A DNA stretch of 5,837 nt, taken from the NCBI GenBank assembly GCA_013812465.1, contig JACCTK010000285.1:1-5837 (forward strand). The letters are read 5' to 3'. The notes under the pieces are model-generated. The model was not told the origin of the DNA. It ran no database searches and was given only the letters and a program-made list of their open reading frames with translations. The stretch is from Actinomycetota bacterium (GTDB lineage: Bacteria > Actinomycetota > Thermoleophilia > Gaiellales > Gaiellaceae). This document shows, piece after piece, positions 1-5,423 of this stretch. The translations under genes were made by a program, and so were the position numbers. Every line of letters starts with the position of its first letter. The first letter of the stretch is position 1.

Positions 1-762
1 AGGAGCGCGGCATCCCGAGCACGTGCTGTCCGAGATGAGCCAGAATCAGGTTGTTGGAGACCGGTGCAACCGAGTACAGCCGGGTCTCGCGGAACTTGCG
101 CTGGACGTCGTACTCGGTGGCGAAGCCTTCGATGAAGACCTCTGTCGTCGCGTGGTTCATCATCGTCTCGATCGGCTGGATCTGGAGTGCGTCGCCTACC
201 TCGCGCATGTCGATCAGGAAGACCGACAGGCCATCGGTCCGTTTTTCGACGTCCTCCAGCGCGGTCGTGCGCGCGAGCAGCACCATCAGGGGGCGCGCGA
301 GGTCCAGATCTTCTGGCCGCTGATCAGATAGCCGTCGCCGTCCTCCCTAGCTCGCGTCTTGATCTTGGTCGTGTCCGAGCCGACCGTCGGTTCCGTCACG
401 GCAAACGCCTGCAGGCGCAGTGCGCCGCTCGCGATCTGGGGCAGGTATCGCTCTTTCTGCTCCTGTGAGCCGTGGCGCAGGAGCGTCCCCATCGTGTACA
501 TCTGGGCATGGCACGCGCCGGGGTTGCAGCCGGCGCTGGCGATCTCCTCGAGGATCACACTCGCGGCGCCCAGACCAAGCCCGGCGCCCCAGTACTCCTC
601 GGGCACCAGGGCCCCAAGCCATCCGTGGTTCGTAAGGGCGGGGACGAACTCCTCCGGATAGCGATCGGGCTCGAGGTCCCGCCAGTACGAGCCGGGGAAA
701 TCCGCGCAGAGTTGGCGGACGGCCTGCCTGAGATCCTGGTGAGGCGGCGCCGAAGGGTGCAT
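1..762 (-). pseudogene. acyl-CoA dehydrogenase pseudogene (frameshift plus internal deletion)
   Basis: Relic of a FAD-dependent acyl-CoA dehydrogenase, an enzyme that inserts a trans-2 double bond into acyl-CoA thioesters. Reading starts at ATG 762-760 and gives 158 residues: an N-terminal helical domain, then the flavin-site motif around AFAVTEPTVGSDTTKI and ISGQKIWTS. It stops at TGA 288-286. Homology resumes one frame over, from about 289 to the left edge, as LMVLLARTTALEDV, then MMNHATTEVFIE, which runs straight into GFATEYDVQRKFRETRLY and ends in HVLGMPRS. In intact relatives roughly 120-130 residues lie between EVF(I/F) and GFA.EYD, covering most of the C-terminal helical domain. Two lesions are therefore visible: a small out-of-frame loss at about 286-294 (family members have about four residues between SRA and LM) and an in-frame deletion at about 125-133. 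The natural end lies just beyond base 1. There is no Shine-Dalgarno before the ATG. Family assignment is firm; the substrate (branched-chain or other acyl-CoA) cannot be told. Confidence 0.85.
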
Positions 763-764
763 AA

Positions 765-771
765 GTCTGAC
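765..771. promoter_or_regulatory. candidate FCD/GntR operator core, GTCTGAC
   Basis: GTCTGAC lies in the short divergent region between the acyl-CoA dehydrogenase relic and the gntR gene, two bases upstream of the relic's ATG. Read on the minus strand it is GTCAGAC, identical to the core of the palindrome at 1732-1744 before the aminotransferase. FadR-subfamily GntR regulators typically bind sites of the form GT-N3-AC with dyad symmetry, which both match. The flanks here are not symmetric, so this would be a weaker half-conserved site. The functional role is inferred. Confidence 0.35.
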
Positions 772-823
772 GTTAGCAATTCTCGAATCCAGCGAGCAAG
801 CCCAGCATCCACGTCCATTGATC

Positions 824-829
824 TATGAT
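824..829 (+). promoter_or_regulatory. candidate -10 element TATGAT for the gntR gene
   Basis: TATGAT matches the bacterial -10 hexamer in five of six bases. A start site about 6-7 bases downstream (around 836) would leave a leader of about 12 nt containing the purine-rich AGGGAGGG (837-844) in front of GTG 848. I see no convincing -35 hexamer about 17 bp upstream. The placement favours GTG 848 over the upstream TTG 818 as the start codon. Confidence 0.3.
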
Positions 830-847
830 CCAGTCCAGGGAGGGTTC

Positions 848-1663
848 GTGATCCGAGGTGATGACAAAGACGCTAGTGACAGCGCCGCTGGCTCCGACGG
901 TGCCGATGGTCAGATCGTGGGTGTCGCTCGGCAAGAGCCGCTCAGTGTCAGTCCGGTCAAGAAGGCCTACGAGCAGGTCGCCGACCAGCTCCGCGAGCTG
1001 ATCGGCTCCGGTGACCTAGCACCGGCTGCACGCCTGCCGAAGGAGAGCGCTCTGGCGCACGAGTTCGGCGTCAGCAGGGCGACGATCCGCGAGGCGCTGC
1101 GCGTGCTTTCGACGCAGAACCTGATCCGGACGACGAAGGGCGCAGGCGGCGGCAGCTACGTCACGCTGCCCACGGTCGACCACATCTCGCAGTTTTTGCA
1201 GGCGAACATCGGCCTACTCAGCCAGTCGAGCGACGTCTCGCTCGAGGACTTCCTCGAGGCTAGGGCACTGGTCGAGGTGCCGGCCGCGCGGCTCGCCGCA
1301 CAGCGGCGCAGCGAGGCCGACCTGCGCGCCCTCCACGACGCGATTCCCGACAAGCCACTCTCCCTGCCGACGCCCGCGCAGTTCGATCACAACAAGCTGT
1401 TTCACGTCGCAGTGGTCCAGGCCACCGGGAACCAACTTCTCTCGATCGCGTCACAGCCACTGTTCTCCGTCTTGCAGACGAACCTCCAGCGCTCTACGCT
1501 CGGCCGCAAGTTCCAAGAGAGCATCAACGAACACCACCGGGCGCTTGCCGCTTACATCGCGAGCAGCGATGCGGTTGGCGCCGAAGAGCAGATGCGCGAG
1601 CACCTTGACTACCTGCGCCCGATCTACGAGCGGGCCTGGAAGCACAGGCGCACAGCCCGCTAG
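848..1663 (+). CDS. GntR-family transcriptional regulator, FadR/FCD subfamily
   Basis: DNA-binding regulator of about 271 residues, likely a dimer that responds to a small carboxylic-acid ligand. After a 38-residue polar, low-complexity N-terminus comes a GntR winged helix: YEQVADQLRELI, then LPKESALAHEFGVSRATIREALRVL (recognition helix at SRATIREAL) and a wing ending in GGGSYVTLP. The C-terminal FCD helical domain begins near LEDFLEARALVEVPAARLAA. It retains likely metal/ligand residues: the Asp and His of FDHNKLFH, a His in NEHHRALAAYI and the His of MREHLDYL. The frame is open back to TTG 818, but GTG 848 has AGGGAGGG just upstream, although at a short spacing of about 3-4 nt. A -10-like TATGAT between the two also argues for 848, and GTG 917 is a less likely alternative. 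It lies 95 bp upstream of the aminotransferase on the same strand and diverges from the broken acyl-CoA dehydrogenase. Matching GTCAGAC cores on both sides suggest autoregulation and control of the neighbours. The ligand is unknown. Confidence 0.88.
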   Translation: MIRGDDKDASDSAAGSDGADGQIVGVARQEPLSVSPVKKAYEQVADQLRELIGSGDLAPAARLPKESALAHEFGVSRATIREALRVLSTQNLIRTTKGAGGGSYVTLPTVDHISQFLQANIGLLSQSSDVSLEDFLEARALVEVPAARLAAQRRSEADLRALHDAIPDKPLSLPTPAQFDHNKLFHVAVVQATGNQLLSIASQPLFSVLQTNLQRSTLGRKFQESINEHHRALAAYIASSDAVGAEEQMREHLDYLRPIYERAWKHRRTAR

Positions 1664-1731
1664 CGGCGCGGCTCGACGTCGCCGGTCGCGACCTATAGGC
1701 GACAAAGTACTCGGCCCAAGGCCTCGCCGCT

Positions 1732-1744
1732 AATGTCAGACATT
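1732..1744. promoter_or_regulatory. perfect 13-bp palindrome AATGTCAGACATT, candidate GntR/FCD operator
   Basis: AATGTC-A-GACATT is a perfect inverted repeat with one central base, 14 bp before the aminotransferase ATG and abutting its ribosome-binding sequence. The core TGTCAGACA fits the FadR-subfamily operator pattern (T/C)GT-N3-AC(A/G). It lies directly downstream of a gene for a regulator of that subfamily. Binding here would block transcription initiation or elongation into the aminotransferase. The symmetry is seen directly; the identity of the binding protein is inferred. Confidence 0.6.
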
Positions 1745-1758
1745 GGTAGGATGCCGTC

Positions 1759-3111
1759 ATGGCTCGTGTGGTTGAAAAGGATCGGCGCTACGTCCTGCAC
1801 CCGATCACCGATGCCGCCACACATGCCCGGTCGGGTCCCTCGATCTGTGTGGTCAGCGGAGACGGCATCTACGTCGAGGACATCGACGGCCGTCGCTACG
1901 TCGAGGCTTCCGGAGGCGCGTGGTGCCTGGCACTCGGGCATGGCGAGGAGCAGCTCGTACGCGCGGCCGCCGGCCAAATGCGCAAGCTTTCCTACTCCCC
2001 CGGGTTCTTCGGGCGGGCCTGCGAGCCGGTCGCCCTCCTAGCCGAGCGGCTCACCGCCATGGCGCCGTTCGCAGCGCGACGGGTCTTGTTCACCAACTCG
2101 GGCTCGGAAGCGAACGACACCCAACTGCGGCTTCTCTGGTACGCGAACAACCTGCGTGGCGAGCCACAGCGCAAGAAGGTGCTCACCCGGCACCGCGCCT
2201 ATCACGGCTCCTCCGGCCTGTCTGCGGGCCTCACAGGGCTCCCCGTCTTCCATGCCGATTTCAACATTCCGGACAGCTTCGTCCGCAGGCTCACGGCTCC
2301 GCACCTCGCCAGCGAGGGCGTCCCGGGCGAAGACGAGGCAGCCTTCGTATCGCGCTTGCGCGACGAACTCAAGGACACTATCGAAGCGGAGGGACCGGAG
2401 ACGATCGCCGCGTTCTTCGCCGAGCCGGTGATGGCTGCCGGGGGCGTGCTGATCCCGCCCAAGGGGTACTTCCCCGCCATGCAGGAAGTCCTGGACCCGT
2501 ACGACATCCCTCTGGTCGCCGACGAGGTCGTAACCGCGTTCGGCAGGACGGGCGCCGTTTGGGGCAGCGACACCATGTCGGTCAGGCCGTCGTCGCTCAC
2601 GCTTGCGAAGCAGCTTTCGTCCGCCTACCTGCCGATCGGTGCGGTGGTCGTGGGGGAGGATCTCGAGGCGGCTGCGATCGAAGGCAGCGATCGCCACGGG
2701 GTCCTCGGACACGGATTTACCTACGGCGGCCACCCGGTATGCGCCGCAGTCGCCCTGCGAACGCTGGAGCTCTTCGATGAGCGTGACGTCTACGGTCATG
2801 CCGAAGCGATGTCCGCGGTCTTCGAGCAGCGCATCCTCCAGCTGGCCGGGCACCCCCTCGTCGCCGCCGCCGAAGGTATCGGTCTGATCGGGGCAATCGA
2901 GCTCGACCCCGAGGTAGGCGTCGACCCGTGGGACCCCGCGCTCCTCTCAAAGCACTGCGTCGACGAGTGCATGCGCGAAGGCTTGCTGGTGCGCCAAGCT
3001 GGGTTGCGAACCTGCTTCTGCCCGCCCCTGATCATTGACGCGGAGCAGATCGACGAGATGTTCGGGCGCTACGAGCGCGTCCTCGACCGGCTACTCACAG
3101 CCGGTCGCTAG
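1759..3111 (+). CDS. class III PLP-dependent aminotransferase (omega-aminotransferase type)
   Basis: Complete fold-type I, class III aminotransferase of 450 residues, the usual length for the family. It transfers an amino group from an amine or omega-amino acid to a 2-oxo acid such as pyruvate in the cytoplasm. Visible landmarks: the N-terminal strand DGIYVEDIDGRRYVEA (about 35-50), the cofactor phosphate loop NSGSEANDTQLRL (113-125), YHG at 148-150 stacking on PLP, AEPVMAAGG (221-229), the cofactor-ring Asp255 in VADEVVTAFGRTG, the Schiff-base Lys284 in TLAKQLSSAYLPIG, and TYGGHPVCAA (321-330). The GSEANDT...WYANN signature resembles enzymes acting on beta-alanine, taurine, putrescine-type or arylalkyl amines; the sequence alone does not fix the substrate. 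ATG 1759 follows TAGGA (1747-1751) at about 7 nt spacing. The gene sits 95 bp after gntR with a palindromic operator candidate in between, so it is probably regulated by that protein. It converges on the amino acid dehydrogenase with only 36 bp between stops. No damage is seen. Confidence 0.93.
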   Translation: MARVVEKDRRYVLHPITDAATHARSGPSICVVSGDGIYVEDIDGRRYVEASGGAWCLALGHGEEQLVRAAAGQMRKLSYSPGFFGRACEPVALLAERLTAMAPFAARRVLFTNSGSEANDTQLRLLWYANNLRGEPQRKKVLTRHRAYHGSSGLSAGLTGLPVFHADFNIPDSFVRRLTAPHLASEGVPGEDEAAFVSRLRDELKDTIEAEGPETIAAFFAEPVMAAGGVLIPPKGYFPAMQEVLDPYDIPLVADEVVTAFGRTGAVWGSDTMSVRPSSLTLAKQLSSAYLPIGAVVVGEDLEAAAIEGSDRHGVLGHGFTYGGHPVCAAVALRTLELFDERDVYGHAEAMSAVFEQRILQLAGHPLVAAAEGIGLIGAIELDPEVGVDPWDPALLSKHCVDECMREGLLVRQAGLRTCFCPPLIIDAEQIDEMFGRYERVLDRLLTAGR

Positions 3112-3131
3112 CGCGGCCGGGGGAGGCGAGC

Positions 3132-3152
3132 CTCTGAGGGGCGGGTCTCAGG
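3132..3152. terminator. weak hairpin between convergent genes
   Basis: CTGAG (3134-3138) can pair with CTCAG (3147-3151), extendable by G-T wobbles on each side, around a GC-rich loop of 6-8 nt. It lies between the aminotransferase stop and the end of the convergent dehydrogenase and overlaps the latter's stop codon. There is no T-tract on either strand, so this is at best a weak bidirectional terminator. Confidence 0.2.
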
Positions 3153-4197
3153 CCAGCCGCTGCTCAGCAAAGCGGTCTGCGGCGTCGGACGGCGCGATCT
3201 GCTCGGAGTCCGCGAGGTCGAGCACTTGCGCGACGTTGTCATACACGCGGAGAACGCGCTCACGCGCCGCCGCAAAGTCAAGGCCCTCCAGTCGGCACGC
3301 CTCGGCGATCAGTCCCCCACCATTGATCACGTAGTCCGGAGCGAGGAGCACGCCGCGCTCGTGAAGGGCGCGCCCGTGCTCTGGCGCGGCGAGCACGTTG
3401 TTGGCGCTGCCCGCGACGATGGCGCACGCCAGCCCGGGAATGCTGGCGTCATCGAGGACCCCACCCATCGCGCAGGGCGCCAGCACGTCGCAAGGGGTCG
3501 CAAGTATCTCGTCGACCGCCACGGCCCGGGCGCCCCATTTCGCGCGCGCGCGGTCGCAGATGTCCGCGCGGAGGTCGGTCACGATCAAGTCGGCCCCGGC
3601 GGCATGCAGCAGCTCGCAGAGCGGCCAGCCGACATGGCCGAGGCCCTGGACCGCGACGGTACGCCCCGCAAGCGAGGGTGAGCCGAATACACGCGTTGCG
3701 GCCGCACGCATCCCTTCGTAGGTGCCCAGGGCCGTCAAGTAGTTCATGTCGCCGTCCGGGCAGTCGTAGTCGCGAGCGACGTGGATGGTTTCCCGGCGAG
3801 CCCACTCGAGGTCGGCCATGCTCGTCCCGACGTCCTCAGACGCCGTGTAGCGCCCGCCGAGGGAGCCGACGAAGCGTCCGAAAGACCGGAATATCTGCTC
3901 GCTCTTCACAGTCGTCTCGTCTGCGAGGATCACCGACTTGCCGCCGCCGAAGGCCACACCCGCCGCGGCAGCCTTGTAAGTCATCGCGTGCGACAGTCTC
4001 AGGACGTCAGCGAGGGCGTCTTGCTCGCACGCGTAGTGGTACATACGGCAGCCGCCGAGCGAGGGCCCCAGCACCGTTGAATGAATCGCGATGATCGCGT
4101 GCAGGCCAACCGTCTGGTCGTTCCAGTAGGCCACCTGCTCGTGGTGGTACTCGGCCATCCCGTGGAGCGTGCCAGGACTTGAGAGCGTCTTCTTCAT
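3148..4197 (-). CDS. Leu/Phe/Val-type amino acid dehydrogenase, most like leucine dehydrogenase
   Basis: NAD-dependent amino acid dehydrogenase of the Glu/Leu/Phe/Val superfamily, catalysing reversible oxidative deamination of a branched-chain or aromatic amino acid to its 2-oxo acid plus ammonia. Numbering from ATG 4197 (349 residues): the N-terminal catalytic domain has GLHAIIAIHSTVLGPSLGG, the substrate lysine Lys75 in MTYK, the catalytic lysine Lys87 in FGGGKSV, and Asp122 in SEDVGTS. The 12- and 35-residue spacings match leucine dehydrogenases. The Rossmann domain has VQGLGHVG (dinucleotide GxGxxG), VTDLRAD with the acidic residue typical of NAD binding, CDVLAPCAMGGVLDD and INGGGLI. The frame is open upstream to ATG 4260, but alignment to known enzymes places the natural start near 4197; ATG 4158 would remove the first helix. 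No start has a clear Shine-Dalgarno. An AT-rich repeat block sits directly before ATG 4197. The XRE/cupin regulator lies upstream on the same strand. Leucine versus phenylalanine or valine preference cannot be decided. Confidence 0.9.
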   Translation of the reverse strand: MKKTLSSPGTLHGMAEYHHEQVAYWNDQTVGLHAIIAIHSTVLGPSLGGCRMYHYACEQDALADVLRLSHAMTYKAAAAGVAFGGGKSVILADETTVKSEQIFRSFGRFVGSLGGRYTASEDVGTSMADLEWARRETIHVARDYDCPDGDMNYLTALGTYEGMRAAATRVFGSPSLAGRTVAVQGLGHVGWPLCELLHAAGADLIVTDLRADICDRARAKWGARAVAVDEILATPCDVLAPCAMGGVLDDASIPGLACAIVAGSANNVLAAPEHGRALHERGVLLAPDYVINGGGLIAEACRLEGLDFAAARERVLRVYDNVAQVLDLADSEQIAPSDAADRFAEQRLA

Positions 4198-4226
4198 TCG
4201 TTTAATTTTGTCAAACTTCGTTTGAT
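4197..4226. promoter_or_regulatory. AT-rich repeat block before the amino acid dehydrogenase, candidate operator
   Basis: Two direct repeats TTCGTTTRAT (4197-4206 and 4217-4226) are spaced exactly 20 bp, about two helical turns. The second overlaps a perfect inverted repeat TCAAAC-TTC-GTTTGA (4211-4225). The block is strikingly AT-rich against its surroundings and abuts ATG 4197 of the minus-strand dehydrogenase. On the minus strand it also contains TTGACA (4214-4209), a consensus -35 hexamer, but no good -10 follows at 17 bp. I infer an operator, perhaps for the XRE/cupin regulator encoded just upstream. Confidence 0.45.
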
Positions 4227-4232
4227 GCCACG

Positions 4233-4251
4233 CGTCGATCGATGGTCGACG
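4233..4251. repeat. short inverted repeat CGTCGA / TCGACG
   Basis: CGTCGA (4233-4238) and TCGACG (4246-4251) form a 6-bp perfect inverted repeat with a 7-nt loop in the gap between the regulator and the dehydrogenase. It could be a small hairpin in the intergenic transcript. CG-rich repeats of this size are frequent by chance in such DNA. Confidence 0.2.
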
Positions 4252-4312
4252 GTGCAGCATGCGGTCGGGCTGGCCGCGCTCACGACGTCGAGACCGTGAC
4301 GTATGGGCCTCC

Positions 4313-4326
4313 CGCCGTCGACGGCG
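4313..4326. terminator. 14-bp perfect palindrome directly after the XRE/cupin stop codon
   Basis: CGCCGTC-GACGGCG is a perfect palindrome immediately 3' of the minus-strand regulator's stop codon (4329-4327). As RNA it can fold only into a short GC stem of about 5 bp with a 4-nt loop, and no T-run follows. It might attenuate read-through into the dehydrogenase or be a binding site. Evidence is limited to symmetry and position. Confidence 0.22.
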
Positions 4327-4950
4327 CTACAGCGACGATGGGGCGACTGCCCAGATGACGTGGGTCGGGCGGCTGGTGGACGGGTTGGTCCAGGCGTGAG
4401 GGTCACGCGGCGAGAAGGTCAGCGAGTCTCCGGCTTTCATGCGGACCGTCTCGTGCCTGACCGTCAGGTCCAGGCGCCCAGAGATGACGTGCACAAGTTC
4501 GGTCTCACCGCGCAGCGAGTACTGGTCGGGTCCGCTGCCACCGCCGGGCTCGACGATCGACTCGATCACCTGCAGGCGCGTCTCGCCGTTGGGCGTGAGC
4601 AGGTACTCGTCGACTCGCTCGCCGCCGAAATTGATGCGCGGGCGCTGCGCCTTGGGCACGAAGCTGGTCTGCGCGGGCTCGAAAAGCGATCCGATCCGCA
4701 GTCCGAGCTCATCGCAGATGCGCACGAGGTTCGCCACCGAGGCGTTGGCCCTGTCTCGCTCGACCAGCGAGAGGAAGCCCTTCGTGAGACCCGTCTGCTC
4801 GGCCAGCTCGCTCATCGTCAGCCCGCGCTCGGTCCGCGCGCGACGCAGTTTCGCCCCGATCCGCACGGCGTCAGAGGGTTTGTTCGGAGCGCGGCTCAGA
4901 GGAGTAGGTCCCGGTTGCTGGCCAAGAGAGCGAGATCGTAACGTCGCCAC
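4327..4950 (-). CDS. XRE-family transcriptional regulator with C-terminal cupin domain
   Basis: Cytoplasmic one-component regulator of 207 residues. An N-terminal tail of about 30 residues is followed by an HTH_3 domain (about 31-90): IGAKLRRARTERGLTMSELA, the turn and recognition segment TGLTKGFLSLVERDRANAS, then LVRICDELGLRIGSLFEP. The C-terminal half (about 125-205) is a small beta-barrel cupin: VIESIVEPGGGSG, ELVHVISGRLDLTV, MKAGDSLTFSPRDPHAWTNPS. The last segment keeps the PxxPHAWxN pattern of the second cupin motif. This architecture is shared by PuuR-like repressors of amine and amino-acid catabolism genes, where the cupin senses the effector; the effector here is unknown. The start is GTG 4950, with only a run of G upstream as a possible ribosome site. 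An in-frame TGA lies a short way further upstream and GTG 4866 is a possible internal start. The gene is on the same strand as the amino acid dehydrogenase, with 129 bp between stop and start, and is its likeliest regulator. Confidence 0.88.
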   Translation of the reverse strand: MATLRSRSLGQQPGPTPLSRAPNKPSDAVRIGAKLRRARTERGLTMSELAEQTGLTKGFLSLVERDRANASVANLVRICDELGLRIGSLFEPAQTSFVPKAQRPRINFGGERVDEYLLTPNGETRLQVIESIVEPGGGSGPDQYSLRGETELVHVISGRLDLTVRHETVRMKAGDSLTFSPRDPHAWTNPSTSRPTHVIWAVAPSSL

Positions 4951-5099
4951 CCCCGGACGAGCGGCGGAACAGCGCGCATGCTCTCGCCGGCGATGCCGTA
5001 CTCACCGACAGCTCCGGAGGCGGACTTGGCCATACCTCCGCTACTCGACGTCCCGATCGTATGCCGCGGCCCTCAGGACGATGTGGGTTCCGGTTTGTG

Positions 5100-5387
5100 C
5101 GGCACCAGGAGCGCGAGGAGATCCGGCGTTTGTGCAAGGAGAACTATGAGTTGCGGCGCGCGAACGAGATTCTGAAGTCGGCGTCGCTGTTTTTCGCGCG
5201 CGAGCTCGATCCAGACCGACCGAAGTGAGCCGCTACATCGATCAGCATCGCGGCCGTTTCGGAGTCGAGCCGATCAGCCGCACCCTGGGCGTGTCGGCGT
5301 CCGCCTACTACCAACGCAGGACCGGTCGCCGTTCTGAGCGGGCGGTCGAGGACGAGCGGCTGCTTCACCGGATCCGCGAGCCTGCAT
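5100..5387 (+). mobile_element. IS3-family insertion sequence remnant, truncated at both ends
   Basis: This stretch keeps only the end of an IS3-type orfA and the beginning of orfB, in the usual order and with a 4-base stop/start overlap. The left boundary is approximate: recognisable orfA homology starts near 5106 and I see no terminal inverted repeat in 4951-5105. The right boundary is set by the IS256-family end at about 5387-5390. The catalytic (rve/DDE) part of orfB is absent from the window, so the remnant cannot transpose as seen here. Confidence 0.75.
5106..5228 (+). pseudogene. IS3-family transposase OrfA, C-terminal remnant
   Basis: The frame reads QEREEIRRLCKENYELRR, then ANEILKSASLFFARELDPDR, and stops at TGA 5226-5228. 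This is the coiled-coil tail that ends many IS3-family OrfA proteins, where it mediates multimerisation. The N-terminal helix-turn-helix (about 60 residues) is missing: upstream codons remain open but do not resemble OrfA. The Cys in RRLCKEN occupies a position that is usually Arg, a likely point mutation in a decaying copy. The stop overlaps the orfB start as GTGA. Confidence 0.75.
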
Positions 5388-5389
5388 AG
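5225..5389 (+). pseudogene. IS3-family transposase OrfB, N-terminal fragment
   Basis: From GTG 5225, overlapping the orfA stop, the frame gives SRYIDQHRGRFGVEPISRTL, then GVSASAYYQRR and ERAVEDERLLHRIRE, and ends at TAG 5387-5389 after 54 codons. This is the HTH_21-type start of IS3 OrfB, normally about 280-300 residues. The rve integrase core with its DDE residues is gone. Relatives continue RIRELH; here the DNA reads GAG-C-CTGCAT before the IS256 end, so CTGCAT may be the last original bases after a one-base C insertion. The break point coincides with the IS256-family terminus, which indicates interruption by insertion. Confidence 0.78.
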
Positions 5390-5423
5390 TCAAGTCCCGG
5401 GAGGTGGTGTAGGAGTTCTGCGC

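Noticed and set aside
23..331. Plus-strand frame over the acyl-CoA dehydrogenase region
   Set aside because: Shadow of the minus-strand pseudogene, whose two frames show clear family homology over the same bases.
779..788. Small dyad ATTC-TC-GAAT in the divergent intergenic region
   Set aside because: Only four base pairs per arm and not repeated elsewhere; too short to support as an operator.
1920..2780. Long open frame of 286 codons on the plus strand inside the aminotransferase
   Set aside because: It is Arg/Pro/Gly-rich and antiparallel to no family. It is an out-of-frame shadow of a gene with every expected class III motif in the true frame.
2038..2853. 271-codon minus-strand frame opposite the aminotransferase
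   Set aside because: High-GC antisense shadow; its composition (Arg, Gly, Asp) mirrors the coding strand and it has no recognisable domain.
4198..4260. Upstream in-frame extension of the amino acid dehydrogenase to ATG 4260
   Set aside because: The extra 21 residues lie beyond the normal N-terminus of leucine dehydrogenases, include the AT-rich repeat block, and have no ribosome site.
4303..4941. 212-codon plus-strand frame opposite the XRE/cupin gene
   Set aside because: Antisense shadow of a gene with clear HTH and cupin motifs; no ribosome site or family resemblance.
4896..5033. Minus-strand 45-codon frame starting at ATG 5033 directly after GGAGGT
   Set aside because: The purine run touches the ATG with no spacing, the product resembles no known family, and it overlaps the start of the XRE/cupin gene out of frame. 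It is more likely chance.
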